Positions 35,449 through 45,293 of a DNA stretch of 64,000 nt are shown piece by piece. The stretch is from Cellvibrio sp. 79 (lineage in GTDB: Bacteria; Pseudomonadota; Gammaproteobacteria; Pseudomonadales; Cellvibrionaceae), in the NCBI GenBank assembly GCA_003056245.1, contig MVDH01000001.1, positions 801,679 to 865,678 of the forward strand, read 5' to 3'. The notes below the pieces were generated by a model. The model did not search any database, was not told where the DNA came from, and saw only the letters and a program-made list of their open reading frames with translations. The position numbers and the translations under genes are program-made. The first letter of the stretch is position 1. The number at the start of each line of letters is the position of its first letter.

Positions 35449-36234
35449 ATGCAGGACCTGATTATCAGCGAAGAGCAACTTAGCCAATTCATCGGTACTT
35501 ACGTGTGGCCGATGTTGCGGATTGGCGCGTTCTATTTTGCAGTTCCTGTCATTGGTGCACGAACAGTTCCCGCACGGTTACGTATTATCCTCATGCTTTT
35601 CACCACTATATTAATTGCTCCGGTTTTACCTGCGGCACCGGTGACTTCCTTATTGTCATTGTCGGGCTTCGGCATGGTGGTTCAGGAAGTATTAATTGGA
35701 TTAGCGCTCGGATTTTGTATGCAAGTGGTCATGCATGTTTTTGTACTGGCTGGACAATTTATGGCGATGAAAATGGGTTTGGGTTTTGCAGCCATGAATG
35801 ATCCTTCCAGCGGCGTGAGCGTCACTATCCTTTCGCAATTTTATTTATTGCTTTCAACATTATTGTTTTTAAGTTCGAATGGCCATTTGGTGGTATTGCA
35901 ATTACTGATTGACAGTTTCACCACATTTCCTATTGGTGGAGATGGAATGAACACGGCCCACTTTTCCACGATTGTGGGTATGGGTTCCTGGTTGTTTAGT
36001 GCTGGCTTGTTGGTGAGCCTGCCATTATTTACGTCATTAATGATTGTCAATATGTCGTTTGGTGTGATGAGCCGCTCCGCACCACAATTAAACGTATTTA
36101 CCGTTGGTTTCCCGATCACATTGATTTTCGGTTTTATTCTGATGTGGTTTACCCTGGCCAATTTCCTTCCCGTTTATTACGACATTATGGAAGAGGGAAT
36201 TGGTGTGCTACGTACTTTGGCATTAAGCCCTTAA
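35449..36234 (+). CDS. fliR: Flagellar export gate protein FliR
   Basis: The 261-residue FliR has about six membrane segments. Conserved parts are IGARTVPARLRIILM near residue 40 and GLGFAAMNDPSSGVSVTIL near 110. It completes the FliPQR channel. The ATG at 35449 is preferred to a TTG at 35443. It follows fliQ by 10 bases. Confidence 0.95.
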   Translation: MQDLIISEEQLSQFIGTYVWPMLRIGAFYFAVPVIGARTVPARLRIILMLFTTILIAPVLPAAPVTSLLSLSGFGMVVQEVLIGLALGFCMQVVMHVFVLAGQFMAMKMGLGFAAMNDPSSGVSVTILSQFYLLLSTLLFLSSNGHLVVLQLLIDSFTTFPIGGDGMNTAHFSTIVGMGSWLFSAGLLVSLPLFTSLMIVNMSFGVMSRSAPQLNVFTVGFPITLIFGFILMWFTLANFLPVYYDIMEEGIGVLRTLALSP

Positions 36235-36250
36235 CATCATAAGGTGAGCT

Positions 36251-37408
36251 ATGGCTGAAGAAGACGATAGCGGTCAGGAAAAAACGGAAGAGGCCAGTTC
36301 GCGCAAGATTGAAAAAGCGCGCGAAGAAGGCCAGATTCCCCGTTCACGCGATTTAACGACTACCGTTGTATTGTTATTGGCAACAATTGGCTTGTATGTT
36401 TTTGCTGATTTTATGGCCGATAAAATAATCGGTATTACCCGCGCCAGTTTTGTTATTCCCCGCGAAACCATTTTTGATACCAATGCCATGATCGGCTTGT
36501 TGGCTGGTGCAATTTACGATGGTTTATTTAGTATTGCACCTTTAATGGCAGTTTTAGTGATTGCATCTATTTTTGGCCCGATTGCCCTGGGCGGATTTAT
36601 TTTCAGCGGTAAAGCAATAGCTCCGCAATTGAATCGCATGGACCCACTCGCGGGTCTCAAGCGTATGTTCTCCATGAATTCATTAATCGAGCTACTCAAG
36701 TCAGTTGCCAAAGTGTCATTGATTTTGTGGGCGACCGTTTTGATTTTACAAATGTACGCCCAGGAAATGTTCCGCATGTCGGATGAATCGGTTGGCAACG
36801 CGATTATCCACTCATTGGATATTTCGATTTTCGCCACTATTTTGTTATCGGTCACAACTATTTTGATTGCGGCAATCGATATTCCGATCCAGATTTACCA
36901 ATACAACAAAAAATTAAAAATGTCGCGGCAGGATTTGAAAGACGAATCGAAAGACACCGATGGCAAACCGGAAGTAAAAGGGCGTATTCGCCAATTGCAA
37001 CGCGAAATGGCCCAGCGCCGCATGATGGGGAATGTCCCGCAAGCGGATGTGGTAATCACCAACCCCGAACACTTTTCTGTGGCATTACGGTATGACCCGG
37101 AAACTATGGATGTCCCGATTATGCTCGCGAAGGGCGGCGATCATATGGCAATGAAAATTCGCGAAATCGCCAATGCCCATAAAATTGAAATTATCCAATC
37201 TCCGGTATTAGCGCGTGCGATTTTTTATACCACAGATGCTGACGAAGAAATTCCCGCCGGTTTATATCTCGCCGTGGCGCAAGTTCTTGCCTATGTTTTC
37301 CAGCTGCGTAATTACCGTAAAGGTAAAGGTGATAGGCCGCAATATCCGCGTAATATTAATGTGCCGCGTGATATGCGTTATGACGCGAAAGGTAAGCTTG
37401 ATAATTAA
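36251..37408 (+). CDS. flhB: Flagellar export switch protein FlhB
   Basis: The 385-residue FlhB has an N-terminal charged segment (DSGQEKTEEASSRKIEKARE), four membrane segments, and a cytoplasmic domain containing the self-cleavage site NPEH (in VVITNPEHFSVALRYDPE). Cleavage between Asn and Pro switches export from hook to filament proteins. A ribosome site (AAGGTG) precedes the ATG. It ends the fliL operon; the next flagellar gene, flhA, is 1.6 kb away. Confidence 0.97.
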   Translation: MAEEDDSGQEKTEEASSRKIEKAREEGQIPRSRDLTTTVVLLLATIGLYVFADFMADKIIGITRASFVIPRETIFDTNAMIGLLAGAIYDGLFSIAPLMAVLVIASIFGPIALGGFIFSGKAIAPQLNRMDPLAGLKRMFSMNSLIELLKSVAKVSLILWATVLILQMYAQEMFRMSDESVGNAIIHSLDISIFATILLSVTTILIAAIDIPIQIYQYNKKLKMSRQDLKDESKDTDGKPEVKGRIRQLQREMAQRRMMGNVPQADVVITNPEHFSVALRYDPETMDVPIMLAKGGDHMAMKIREIANAHKIEIIQSPVLARAIFYTTDADEEIPAGLYLAVAQVLAYVFQLRNYRKGKGDRPQYPRNINVPRDMRYDAKGKLDN

Positions 37409-37718
37409 AGGTCTCTCAATTGAAAGGCCTTGCGATAAGTGAGCAATACCACAAAAGCCGCTCTTGTCTTTAAATCCTTTTTGTTTTTGAATTCATAGAT
37501 AAAACCCTCCCGCTTTTAAATTAACCCCTTTCTTTTTCTGATAACTAGTCCGAAAGAATTTATGGAGATTTTCCGTGGCGAGCTCACACGAATGTCATCT
37601 GCAATGTTAAATTCATCGCTTCTTTCACAGTATGTCAGGAGGTGTCGCCACAAAAAATTAACTATTTCCGGGAATGATGTAATGCAAATACTGTAATGAC
37701 AATCATATGGAGCTAATG
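37409..37718 (+). other. Intergenic region between flhB and the esterase-like gene
   Basis: This 310-base AT-rich stretch contains no credible gene, terminator or clear promoter. A short palindrome AAGGCCTT lies near its start. Its base composition looks more AT-rich than the neighbouring flagellar genes, which fits an insertion boundary, but no repeats were seen at its ends. Confidence 0.4.
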
Positions 37719-38831
37719 ATGACTTATAAAAATGTGTTAACTGTATTGTTCTTGCTTTTCAGCTTGTTCAGCTATGCCTCAATCGCCCAAACCGATGGTG
37801 AGCCTTTTGTTGTCGGAAATGCCAAAGTCCATAAGGTTCAATCAGCGATAGTTCCTAATCAAATTTACGAAATCCGCGTGGCGGTACCTGGTAGTTACTA
37901 TCAATCGCCAAACAAAACTTATCCAATCGTTGTTGTCCTCGATGGTCAGTGGAATTTCACTATTGTTTCAGACATCGCCGGTAAATTAAGTTACGACGGA
38001 ATGATTCCGGAAGCGATTATCGTAGGTATAACCTGGGGTGGTGAAGGCGATGATCCCAATGCATTACGCGTGCGCGATTTTATTCGCCCTGAACTTCCAA
38101 ATTTACCCCTGAGTGGTGGCGCTAGTGCATTTTTGTCCGCACTCACGGAAGAGCTCGTTCCTTATGTTGAAAGTCGATACCGTGTTGGCGATAAAAAAGT
38201 GTTGATGGGTGCTTCGTTCGGCGGTTTATTTACCAGCTATGCAATGCTTGAAAAACCTAAATATTTTGATGGATATGTTGCTATCGCCGGATCTTACATC
38301 GTCGATGCTGCATACCTGAATGAAAAACTGGCTTCTTATGCAGGTACCAAAACGCTTAAAGATGTTCGCTCCTATTTAGCGGTTGGATCGTTGGACACTA
38401 ATGAAACATACGTGCAAACACTCAACAATTCAATCAAAGCGGCGCATCTTAAAAACTTTAAAAATAAACATAAGGTATTCGACGGAGTAGGCCATGCCGG
38501 TGCCGAACCACTTGCTTATACGTACGGCTTGCAATACGTTTTTGAACGGCCTTTTTTAAAACTGAGTGAGCAATTTCTACAACGATACACAGGGGAATTT
38601 TGGGGCGGCTTTGTAGAAGGGCAGCCGTTATTTCCTGTTAACGTTTCAGTAGCAGGGAAGGGATTATTGTCGTTCAACGATGGCCAACAATCTTTTCAAC
38701 TTCAAGCAGAAAACGAGACATCATTTTACTGGAACGGTGTCAACATTACTGCGACTTTCACAGGCACTGACAAGTTTGTGTTTAACAGCCAGGGAACGTT
38801 GCTTTATTTTCAGCGGGTGAACCCGCAGTAA
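37719..38831 (+). CDS. Secreted alpha/beta-hydrolase (esterase D/Fes-like), inserted in the flagellar region
   Basis: The 370-residue protein has a signal peptide (cleavage after SIAQ, about residue 24) and an esterase domain of the putative-esterase type. The nucleophile elbow is MGASFGGLFTSY (Ser near 170), with a likely acid at GSLDTNETY and histidine at DGVGHAGAEP. An extra C-terminal beta-rich region of about 85 residues follows. It probably hydrolyses an ester in the periplasm or outside the cell. It has no known flagellar role. ATG 37719 lies six bases after GGAG; ATGs at 37716 and 37707 are alternatives. Confidence 0.85.
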   Translation: MTYKNVLTVLFLLFSLFSYASIAQTDGEPFVVGNAKVHKVQSAIVPNQIYEIRVAVPGSYYQSPNKTYPIVVVLDGQWNFTIVSDIAGKLSYDGMIPEAIIVGITWGGEGDDPNALRVRDFIRPELPNLPLSGGASAFLSALTEELVPYVESRYRVGDKKVLMGASFGGLFTSYAMLEKPKYFDGYVAIAGSYIVDAAYLNEKLASYAGTKTLKDVRSYLAVGSLDTNETYVQTLNNSIKAAHLKNFKNKHKVFDGVGHAGAEPLAYTYGLQYVFERPFLKLSEQFLQRYTGEFWGGFVEGQPLFPVNVSVAGKGLLSFNDGQQSFQLQAENETSFYWNGVNITATFTGTDKFVFNSQGTLLYFQRVNPQ

Positions 38832-38876
38832 TAATGAATAATTTATATTGCTCAAAAATATCGTTGAATTAGACAC

Positions 38877-38906
38877 AAAAACCAACCCATAACCCGGTTG
38901 GTTTTT
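38877..38906 (+). terminator. Intrinsic terminator after the esterase-like gene
   Basis: The stem AAAAACCAACC/GGTTGGTTTTT with an eight-base loop ends in a T-run. It lies 46 bases after the esterase stop and would isolate that gene from flhA. Confidence 0.85.
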
Positions 38907-38942
38907 GTCCTCTCTGGATATTGCTATTCATCATTCGCATTT

Positions 38943-38958
38943 AGGTACACTTCTTGCG
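38943..38958 (+). promoter_or_regulatory. Possible sigma-54 promoter of flhA
   Basis: AGGTACACTTCTTGCG keeps GG and GC ten bases apart and matches TTGC at -12, but departs from TGGC at -24. It lies 43 bases before the flhA ATG and after a terminator, so some promoter is needed here. Confidence 0.5.
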
Positions 38959-39000
38959 ATAACACGGAAAACCGACCCAAACCGTCAAGAATCCGTGACT

Positions 39001-41229
39001 ATGGCGCTACCGACTTTTAACCAACTCAATAACGTGGATGGCAGGGCTGTCCTTGGTTCTATCAAGGGTGCCGGACGCGGTAATCTGGGTATTCCTATTT
39101 TGTTGATGATGTTGTTGGCAATGATTATTTTGCCAATTCCACCATTGCTGCTGGACGTGTTCTTTACCTTCAATATCGCACTCTCACTGGTTGTGTTGCT
39201 GGTGAGTATCTATGCATTGCGGCCTCTGGATTTTGCGGCATTCCCTACGATTTTGTTGATTGCGACTTTGCTGCGTCTCGGTCTGAACGTGGCGTCTACG
39301 CGTGTTGTTTTACTTGAAGGCCATAACGGTGGCGATGCGGCCGGTAAAGTAATTGAAGCGTTTGGTCACGTGGTGATCGGCGGCAATTTGGCGGTGGGCA
39401 TCGTGGTGTTCATCATTTTGATGATTATCAACTTCGTCGTAGTAACTAAAGGTGCTGGCCGTATTTCTGAAGTGAGTGCGCGTTTTACGTTGGATGCGAT
39501 GCCCGGTAAACAAATGGCGATTGATGCGGATTTGAACGCGGGTTTGATCGACCAGGACCAAGCGCGTACCCGTCGCCAGGAAGTGGCGGCGGAAGCGGAT
39601 TTCTACGGTGCGATGGACGGTGCGAGCAAGTTTGTGCGCGGCGATGCGGTCGCGGGCATCATGATTATGTTTATCAATATCTTCGGTGGGCTGGCCATCG
39701 GGATGCTCCAGCATGATCTGGATTTCAATACAGCGTTTGAGCATTACACCATCCTGACTATTGGTGATGGCCTGGTCGCACAAATTCCCGGCCTGTTGCT
39801 GTCAGTTGCCTCGGCGATTCTGGTAACCCGTGTTAACACCGCGCAGGACATGGGCAAACAAGTAGTTTCACAAATGTTTACCTCACCCAAAGCCTTGGCC
39901 GTTGCCGCGATTATGCTGGTGGTTATGGGTTCTGTTCCCGGTATGCCACACCTTGCATTTTTGAGTTTGGGTTTGCTGTGTGCCGGTTTGGCTTATTACA
40001 TTCATTGGCGCAAACAACAACCCGCTGCGGTGGAAGATAACTCATTTATTCCTGCTGGCGCGCGTTTGGCCAGTGAAGGCCCGTCGCCATCCTCTTCTGG
40101 TGGCGCGGCGAGCATAGCGCCGCAACAACGCACCATGCCTGCGTTACCGCCGGGTGCTCCCGAGTCGCCAGAGTTAGGTTGGGACGATGTGCAACCCGTT
40201 GATGTGATCGGGTTGGAAGTGGGTTATCGCCTTATTCCCATGGTCGATAAAAACCAGGGCGGGGAATTGCTAGGTCGTATTAAAGGTGTCCGCAAAAAGT
40301 TGTCACAAGAGATGGGTTTCCTGATTCCATCGGTACACATCCGTGACAACCTGGATTTGAATCCCACCGGTTATCGCATCAGCTTGATGGGTGTTTCCAT
40401 GGCGGAAGCAGATGTTTATCCGGACCGCGAATTGGCGATTAATCCGGGGCAAGTATTTGGTTCGCTCGATGGTATTAAAACCAAAGATCCAGCTTTTGGT
40501 TTGGATGCAATCTGGATCAACCCCAACCAACGCGAGCAAGCGCAAACCCTGGGTTATACCGTGGTAGATCCAAGCACTGTGGTGGCGACGCATCTCAACC
40601 AGATATTGCAACAACATACTTTCGAATTGATTGGCCATGAGGATGTGCAAAAGTTGTTGGACATGTTGGCCAAAACCTCGCCCAAGCTGGTCGAGGAGTT
40701 GGTACCAAATACCATCAGCATCAATACCTTGTTGAAGGTGTTACAGAATCTGTTGCGCGAGCGAGTGCCGGTGCGCGACATCCGGTCCATCGCCGAAGCC
40801 TTGGCGGGGACTACGGGGCGGAGTCAAGATCCCGCCGCTTTAACGTCCCTGGCGCGGATCGCTTTAGCACGGCAAATCGTGCAAAACATCATTGGAAACG
40901 AGCGAAACCTGCCTGTTATCACGCTTGAACCCAGCTTGGAACAGTTGTTGCTAAATACCGTGCAACAGGCACAAAAAGCTGGCGCTGATGACAGCGCGTT
41001 TATTGAACCTGGTTTGGCGGATCGTTTGCAGCAGTCGTTAATTACTGCCGCGCAAAAGCAGGAAATGTCAGGCAAGCCATTGGTGTTATTAGTCGCTGCA
41101 CCTTTGCGCCCGATGCTCTCGCGCTTTGTTCGTCATAGTGTTCCGGAAATGCGGGTATTGGCTTACACCGAAGTGCCGGACAACAAACAAATCAGTATTG
41201 ATGCCAGCGTTGGCGCTGACAGAAAGTAG
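39001..41229 (+). CDS. flhA: Flagellar export gate protein FlhA
   Basis: The 742-residue FlhA has eight membrane helices in the first 330 residues, including LPIPPLLLDVFFTFNIALSL and the conserved FHIPEP-type loop region MPGKQMAIDADLNAGLID, and a large cytoplasmic domain that forms the export ring. A Ser/Pro/Gly-rich linker (about 348-385) makes it somewhat longer than the usual ~700 residues. The ATG at 39001 starts the conserved protein; the upstream TTG-started frame covers the promoter region. Confidence 0.96.
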   Translation: MALPTFNQLNNVDGRAVLGSIKGAGRGNLGIPILLMMLLAMIILPIPPLLLDVFFTFNIALSLVVLLVSIYALRPLDFAAFPTILLIATLLRLGLNVASTRVVLLEGHNGGDAAGKVIEAFGHVVIGGNLAVGIVVFIILMIINFVVVTKGAGRISEVSARFTLDAMPGKQMAIDADLNAGLIDQDQARTRRQEVAAEADFYGAMDGASKFVRGDAVAGIMIMFINIFGGLAIGMLQHDLDFNTAFEHYTILTIGDGLVAQIPGLLLSVASAILVTRVNTAQDMGKQVVSQMFTSPKALAVAAIMLVVMGSVPGMPHLAFLSLGLLCAGLAYYIHWRKQQPAAVEDNSFIPAGARLASEGPSPSSSGGAASIAPQQRTMPALPPGAPESPELGWDDVQPVDVIGLEVGYRLIPMVDKNQGGELLGRIKGVRKKLSQEMGFLIPSVHIRDNLDLNPTGYRISLMGVSMAEADVYPDRELAINPGQVFGSLDGIKTKDPAFGLDAIWINPNQREQAQTLGYTVVDPSTVVATHLNQILQQHTFELIGHEDVQKLLDMLAKTSPKLVEELVPNTISINTLLKVLQNLLRERVPVRDIRSIAEALAGTTGRSQDPAALTSLARIALARQIVQNIIGNERNLPVITLEPSLEQLLLNTVQQAQKAGADDSAFIEPGLADRLQQSLITAAQKQEMSGKPLVLLVAAPLRPMLSRFVRHSVPEMRVLAYTEVPDNKQISIDASVGADRK

Positions 41230-41272
41230 CTGTTGATTGAAAGTAATCGTAGCCTAAGGGCAGGAGTTGAAT

Positions 41273-42829
41273 ATGCAAGTCAAACGTTTCGTAGCTGCTG
41301 ATATGCGTCGTGCGTTGGAATTGGTCCGTCAGGAATTGGGACCAGATGCAATTATTCTCTCGAGCAATCGCATTGCGGAAGGCGTGGAATTGCTGACGAC
41401 GATGGGTTCTGATCTGGAGCTCAAACAACTGCAAAATCGCCCGTTTGCAGAAGCCACTTTCGCACCGAGCGAGCCGCTGTTAAGTGATGGTGAAATTTCG
41501 CCGCGTGTGGTTGGCGCAAAACCTGCGCGCAAAACGGCACCGGTGATTACGGAAGTTTCTTCGCACCAGCACCCTAACGCTGGAAAAACCGGCGCGCAGC
41601 TAGCAGATGATATTGAAAAAGCGCGTCAACGCATGATTGCCTCCCGCAAAGCGGAAGACTCCGCCAAAGAATTTTTGGTGGGCAAAAATACCGTCGTTAA
41701 CGCCGGTATTCCACGTAATGCATCTGCTACAACTGCCAGACCCAAAACCGGTATGAGTGCGGCAGAACGGTATCCATTAATTGACGATGCGTCAGTTGCA
41801 ACAAAACCTGCGCTGTCAAAAGAATCGTTGTCGTTCCGTGAAACCCTGGTTAACGAATCACGTAAAGATTCGCGCGTGAAAGATGCAACAGCTTTTACCC
41901 AGGAGCTAACTGCATCAACCAAAGATTCAGTTGATCAAAATGCACAGCTTTCCGAGCTGCAAGCTGAAATTGCTGATATGCGTTTCCTGCTGGAGCAGCA
42001 ATTGGACCGCTTGACTGGCCAACAAACTATTCCAACCGATTCACCGGTATTGGCTAGCGTAAGTCGTCGTCTTGAGCGTTTGGGTTTGCCGAAAGATGTA
42101 ATTGGCAGCGTGATTAAAGCCTGCACCAAAAACAAAACCCTGAGCGATGCATGGCCGGATGCGCTGGCAAACCTTGCGCATCAATTACCGATTAATGGCC
42201 GTGACATCGTAGAGCAGGGTGGTGTATTCGCTTTCGTCGGTCCAACCGGTGTAGGAAAAACGACTACCATCGGCAAACTCGCTGCGCGTTATGTATTGCA
42301 GCATGGCGCCGATAAAGTCGCACTGATTACTACTGATACTTACCGCATCGCTGCGCATGATCAACTGCGTTCACTCGCGCGTATTTTGCGTGTACCAGTG
42401 CGTGTGGTGGATGAAGCTAATCCGCTCGACACCGTATTGCGCAGCCTGCGTCATTGCAGTCTGGTGTTAATTGATACTGCGGGTTTCCGTCATGGCGATC
42501 CACATTTGAAAGCGCAATTGAAAGCACTTGCTGAACAACAGCAGGTAAAAACCTATCTGGTGATGTCGTGCAACAGCCAGGCGCAAATGCTGAAAGCATC
42601 GATCCATGCGTATGGCGCTGCGCGTTTGCAAGGTTGCGTTCTGACCAAACTGGATGAAACCGCCAGCATGGGTGAAGCGTTGGGTGTGGTGATGCAAAAC
42701 CGTTTGCCAATCGCGTACACCACCGATGGGCAGGACATCCCCAAAAATATTGAGGTTGCACGTGCGCATCAACTTGTATCAAAAGCAGTCGCCTTGCTCA
42801 AAGCCAATGCAACGGCGGCGGTTTCTTAA
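41273..42829 (+). CDS. flhF: Flagellar biosynthesis GTPase FlhF
   Basis: The 518-residue SRP-type GTPase sets the polar position of the flagellum. The N-terminal segment MQVKRFVAADMRRALELVR is typical. The middle is a variable B-like domain, and the GTPase domain has FVGPTGVGKTTTIGKLAARY (G1, about 318-337), LIDTAGF (G3) and TKLDETASMGEAL (G4). The ATG at 41273 is used because AGGAG lies six bases before it; the TTG at 41267 abuts that site. Confidence 0.97.
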   Translation: MQVKRFVAADMRRALELVRQELGPDAIILSSNRIAEGVELLTTMGSDLELKQLQNRPFAEATFAPSEPLLSDGEISPRVVGAKPARKTAPVITEVSSHQHPNAGKTGAQLADDIEKARQRMIASRKAEDSAKEFLVGKNTVVNAGIPRNASATTARPKTGMSAAERYPLIDDASVATKPALSKESLSFRETLVNESRKDSRVKDATAFTQELTASTKDSVDQNAQLSELQAEIADMRFLLEQQLDRLTGQQTIPTDSPVLASVSRRLERLGLPKDVIGSVIKACTKNKTLSDAWPDALANLAHQLPINGRDIVEQGGVFAFVGPTGVGKTTTIGKLAARYVLQHGADKVALITTDTYRIAAHDQLRSLARILRVPVRVVDEANPLDTVLRSLRHCSLVLIDTAGFRHGDPHLKAQLKALAEQQQVKTYLVMSCNSQAQMLKASIHAYGAARLQGCVLTKLDETASMGEALGVVMQNRLPIAYTTDGQDIPKNIEVARAHQLVSKAVALLKANATAAVS

Positions 42830-43020
42830 ACAGTTTTTGCGATAAGCACATGATTTTGCGAGTGAAACTGAAATTAGTCGGATGAGTTGCCAATCCCTAA
42901 CTATACTCAGTTCACGATTAGGGCGCCCCCGTTAGATCTTTCGGTTTCGATGAATACGGTAAAGAACAGGGCTGCTGTGACCAAAAAAGTTTGCGTAACA
43001 AAACAGGTGTGGAGTAGTCG

Positions 43021-43845
43021 ATGAGCCAAGTGCGACCAGTACAGGTGATCGCGGTATCCGGCGGTAAAGGCGGGGTAGGCAAAAGTAATATTTCCGTGAA
43101 TTTAAGTATCGCGCTGGCCGAGTTGCGTCGCCGGGTTGTGTTATTGGATGCCGATCTGGGGCTCGCCAACGTCGACGTTTTATTGGGAGTCCGTGCAACC
43201 CATACGCTTGCCGATGTATTAGCAGGTACGCACAGTTTGAGTGAAGTGCTGGTGAATGGCCCTGCGGGAATGAAGATTGTGCCGGCATCTTCCGGCGTAC
43301 AACGCATGGCTGAATTAAGTACCTCCGAGCACGTTGGTTTGATCAATGCGTTTAATGAACTCTCCGATCAGGTCGACATATTAGTAATTGATACTGCAGC
43401 CGGAATTTCCGACACCGTGGTCAGTTTTGTACGCGCCGCCAACGAAGTCATTATTGTGGTGTGTGATGAACCGTCTTCCATCACGGATTCATATGCGTTG
43501 ATTAAATTATTGAATAAAGAATATGGCATGTTCCGTTTCCGTGTTGTTGCCAACATGACGCGCACGCCGCAAGAAGGTCTCAACATGTTTAACAAGTTGA
43601 ATACCGTATGTGAAAAATTCCTGGATGTGAGTTTGCAATTTGTGGGTCAAATTCCATTTGATGAAAATGTACGTAAAGCCGTACAAAAACAAAAAGCATT
43701 ACTGGAATATGCGCCTTCATCCAAAGCGTCAGTGGCGATTCGCGTGCTGGCACAAGCCGTTGATAAATGGCCTTTACCGAACACTCCGACAGGACGTTTG
43801 GAATTTTTTGTTGAACGTTTATTACAGGCCGCCAATGCGCGCTAA
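43021..43845 (+). CDS. fleN: Flagellar number regulator FleN (FlhG)
   Basis: The 274-residue ParA/MinD-type ATPase limits polar flagella to one by restraining FleQ and FlhF. It has the deviant Walker A SGGKGGVGKSNISVNL (residues 13-28), DADLGLANVDVLLG and DTAAGISDTVVSF. It follows flhF by 191 bases. The membrane-targeting C-terminal helix is basic and hydrophobic, as in MinD. Confidence 0.96.
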   Translation: MSQVRPVQVIAVSGGKGGVGKSNISVNLSIALAELRRRVVLLDADLGLANVDVLLGVRATHTLADVLAGTHSLSEVLVNGPAGMKIVPASSGVQRMAELSTSEHVGLINAFNELSDQVDILVIDTAAGISDTVVSFVRAANEVIIVVCDEPSSITDSYALIKLLNKEYGMFRFRVVANMTRTPQEGLNMFNKLNTVCEKFLDVSLQFVGQIPFDENVRKAVQKQKALLEYAPSSKASVAIRVLAQAVDKWPLPNTPTGRLEFFVERLLQAANAR

Positions 43846-43935
43846 GCTGAATCTGTTTAGAGAAAACCTGAATGAGTTGTTGTGCAGAAATGGGATGGAT
43901 TCGCCAATGTCCTATGAATGCAAAGAAGGTGCTCG

Positions 43936-44679
43936 ATGGCCGCAGCTAATGGTTTAGCCATGTACGAAAAAAAATCCTTACTCGATACGCAGATCAATAT
44001 TGAAGACTACGCACCGTTGGTCAAGCGTATCGCTTATCACATGATGATGCGCATGCCTGCGAGTGTGCAGGTAGACGATCTTATCCAGGCCGGCATGATC
44101 GGCTTGATCGAAGCTTCCCAAAAATACGACATGTCGCGCGGCGCCAGTTTTGAAACTTACGCCGGTATTCGTATTCGCGGTGCAATTGTCGATGAAATGC
44201 GTCGCGGCGATTGGGTGCCACGTTCAGTGCATCGCAATGCGCGTCGTGTTGCCCGCGCGATTGCCGCCGTTGAGGCGCGTACCGGTCGCGATGCCGCCGA
44301 TGCGGACGTTGCGCAAGAGTTGGGTGTTTCCCTCGAAGAATATTTCGTAATGCTGCAAGACTCCAACAGCAGCCGCCTTTTCAGTTACGAAGAAACCTTT
44401 GGCGAAGAAGACAGCAATATTGATGCCTCTGAACACAGCAGCGCATTTGCCAGCCCGTTGGAAGGTATGCAACGCGACGGCCTAAAAAAAGCGCTGGTGG
44501 ATGCAATTCGCCAATTGCCCGAACGCGAGCAAATGGTGCTCTCCCTTTACTACGATCAGGAATTGAACCTCAAGGAAATTGGCATGGTTCTCGGTGTTAG
44601 TGAATCGCGCATCAGCCAGATTCATAGCCAGGCCGCCGCACGGTTGCGCCAAAAAATGGGCGATTGGCAACCGGGTTAG
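43936..44679 (+). CDS. fliA: Flagellar sigma factor FliA (sigma-28)
   Basis: The 247-residue sigma-70-family factor directs late flagellar and chemotaxis genes. Region 2 reads VDDLIQAGMIGLIEASQKYD, and region 4 has LNLKEIGMVLGVSESRISQIHSQA. The ATG at 43936 (AAGGTG upstream) matches the start of Pseudomonas FliA; an in-frame ATG at 43918 is less likely. Its expected targets in this window include the sites before cheY and parC. Confidence 0.96.
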   Translation: MAAANGLAMYEKKSLLDTQINIEDYAPLVKRIAYHMMMRMPASVQVDDLIQAGMIGLIEASQKYDMSRGASFETYAGIRIRGAIVDEMRRGDWVPRSVHRNARRVARAIAAVEARTGRDAADADVAQELGVSLEEYFVMLQDSNSSRLFSYEETFGEEDSNIDASEHSSAFASPLEGMQRDGLKKALVDAIRQLPEREQMVLSLYYDQELNLKEIGMVLGVSESRISQIHSQAAARLRQKMGDWQPG

Positions 44680-44779
44680 CTGATCAAATACTGTTCTTAT
44701 TGATTGATAAATGCAGGGCAGCCGGTGAGATAGGCTCGATTAATCTATGCATTCCGTAAATTGAGCTATGATTTGCATT

Positions 44780-44806
44780 AAAAGTTGAAGATTTGTGTGC
44801 CGTAAC
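44780..44806 (+). promoter_or_regulatory. Possible sigma-28 (FliA) promoter of the cheY operon
   Basis: AAAAGTTG, 11 bases, then GCCGTAAC resembles TAAAGTTT-N11-GCCGATAA. The -35 is good, the -10 has only partial agreement. It lies 71 bases before the cheY start. Confidence 0.45.
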
Positions 44807-44876
44807 TGGCCGATGCTTTAACTCCTACTAGACTATGAATAAATGAAAATCCCGTCCGGGTGAGTGGAGGTTTACG

Positions 44877-45260
44877 TTGGATAAGAACATGAAAATCCTG
44901 ATTGTTGACGACTTTTCAACAATGCGACGGATCATAAAAAATTTATTGCGCGACCTGGGTTTTTCCAATACCCACGAAGCGGATGATGGTGTCACCGCGC
45001 TGCCAATGTTGAAAAGCGGTGATTTCCAGTTTCTGGTTACTGACTGGAATATGCCCGGAATGACTGGCATTGATTTATTAAAAGCAGTGCGCGCTGATGA
45101 AAAACTGCGCACGTTGCCCGTGTTAATGGTGACCGCGGAAGCCAAGCGCGATCAAATTATTGAAGCGGCCCAAGCCGGTGTGAATGGTTACGTTGTGAAG
45201 CCATTTACCGCACAAGCCCTGAAAGAAAAAATCGAGAAAATTTTTGATCGCGTAGGTTAA
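44877..45260 (+). CDS. cheY: Chemotaxis response regulator CheY
   Basis: The 127-residue single receiver domain has the acidic pair (DD at 11-12), phosphoacceptor Asp56 in [12 protein letters not shown], a switch Thr/Ser segment (MVTAEAK), and Lys in [10 protein letters not shown]. It binds FliM to change motor direction. A TTG start at 44877 is chosen, because GGAGG lies six bases before it, against 18 bases before the ATG at 44889. Confidence 0.95.
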   Translation: MDKNMKILIVDDFSTMRRIIKNLLRDLGFSNTHEADDGVTALPMLKSGDFQFLVTDWNMPGMTGIDLLKAVRADEKLRTLPVLMVTAEAKRDQIIEAAQAGVNGYVVKPFTAQALKEKIEKIFDRVG

Positions 45261-45293
45261 TTGCTTCGGATCAAATAATAAAAAGGCGTTGCC

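Noticed and set aside
38905-39000. TTG-started N-terminal extension of FlhA
   Set aside because: It would translate the terminator end and promoter region, has no ribosome site, and is not part of the FlhA family start.
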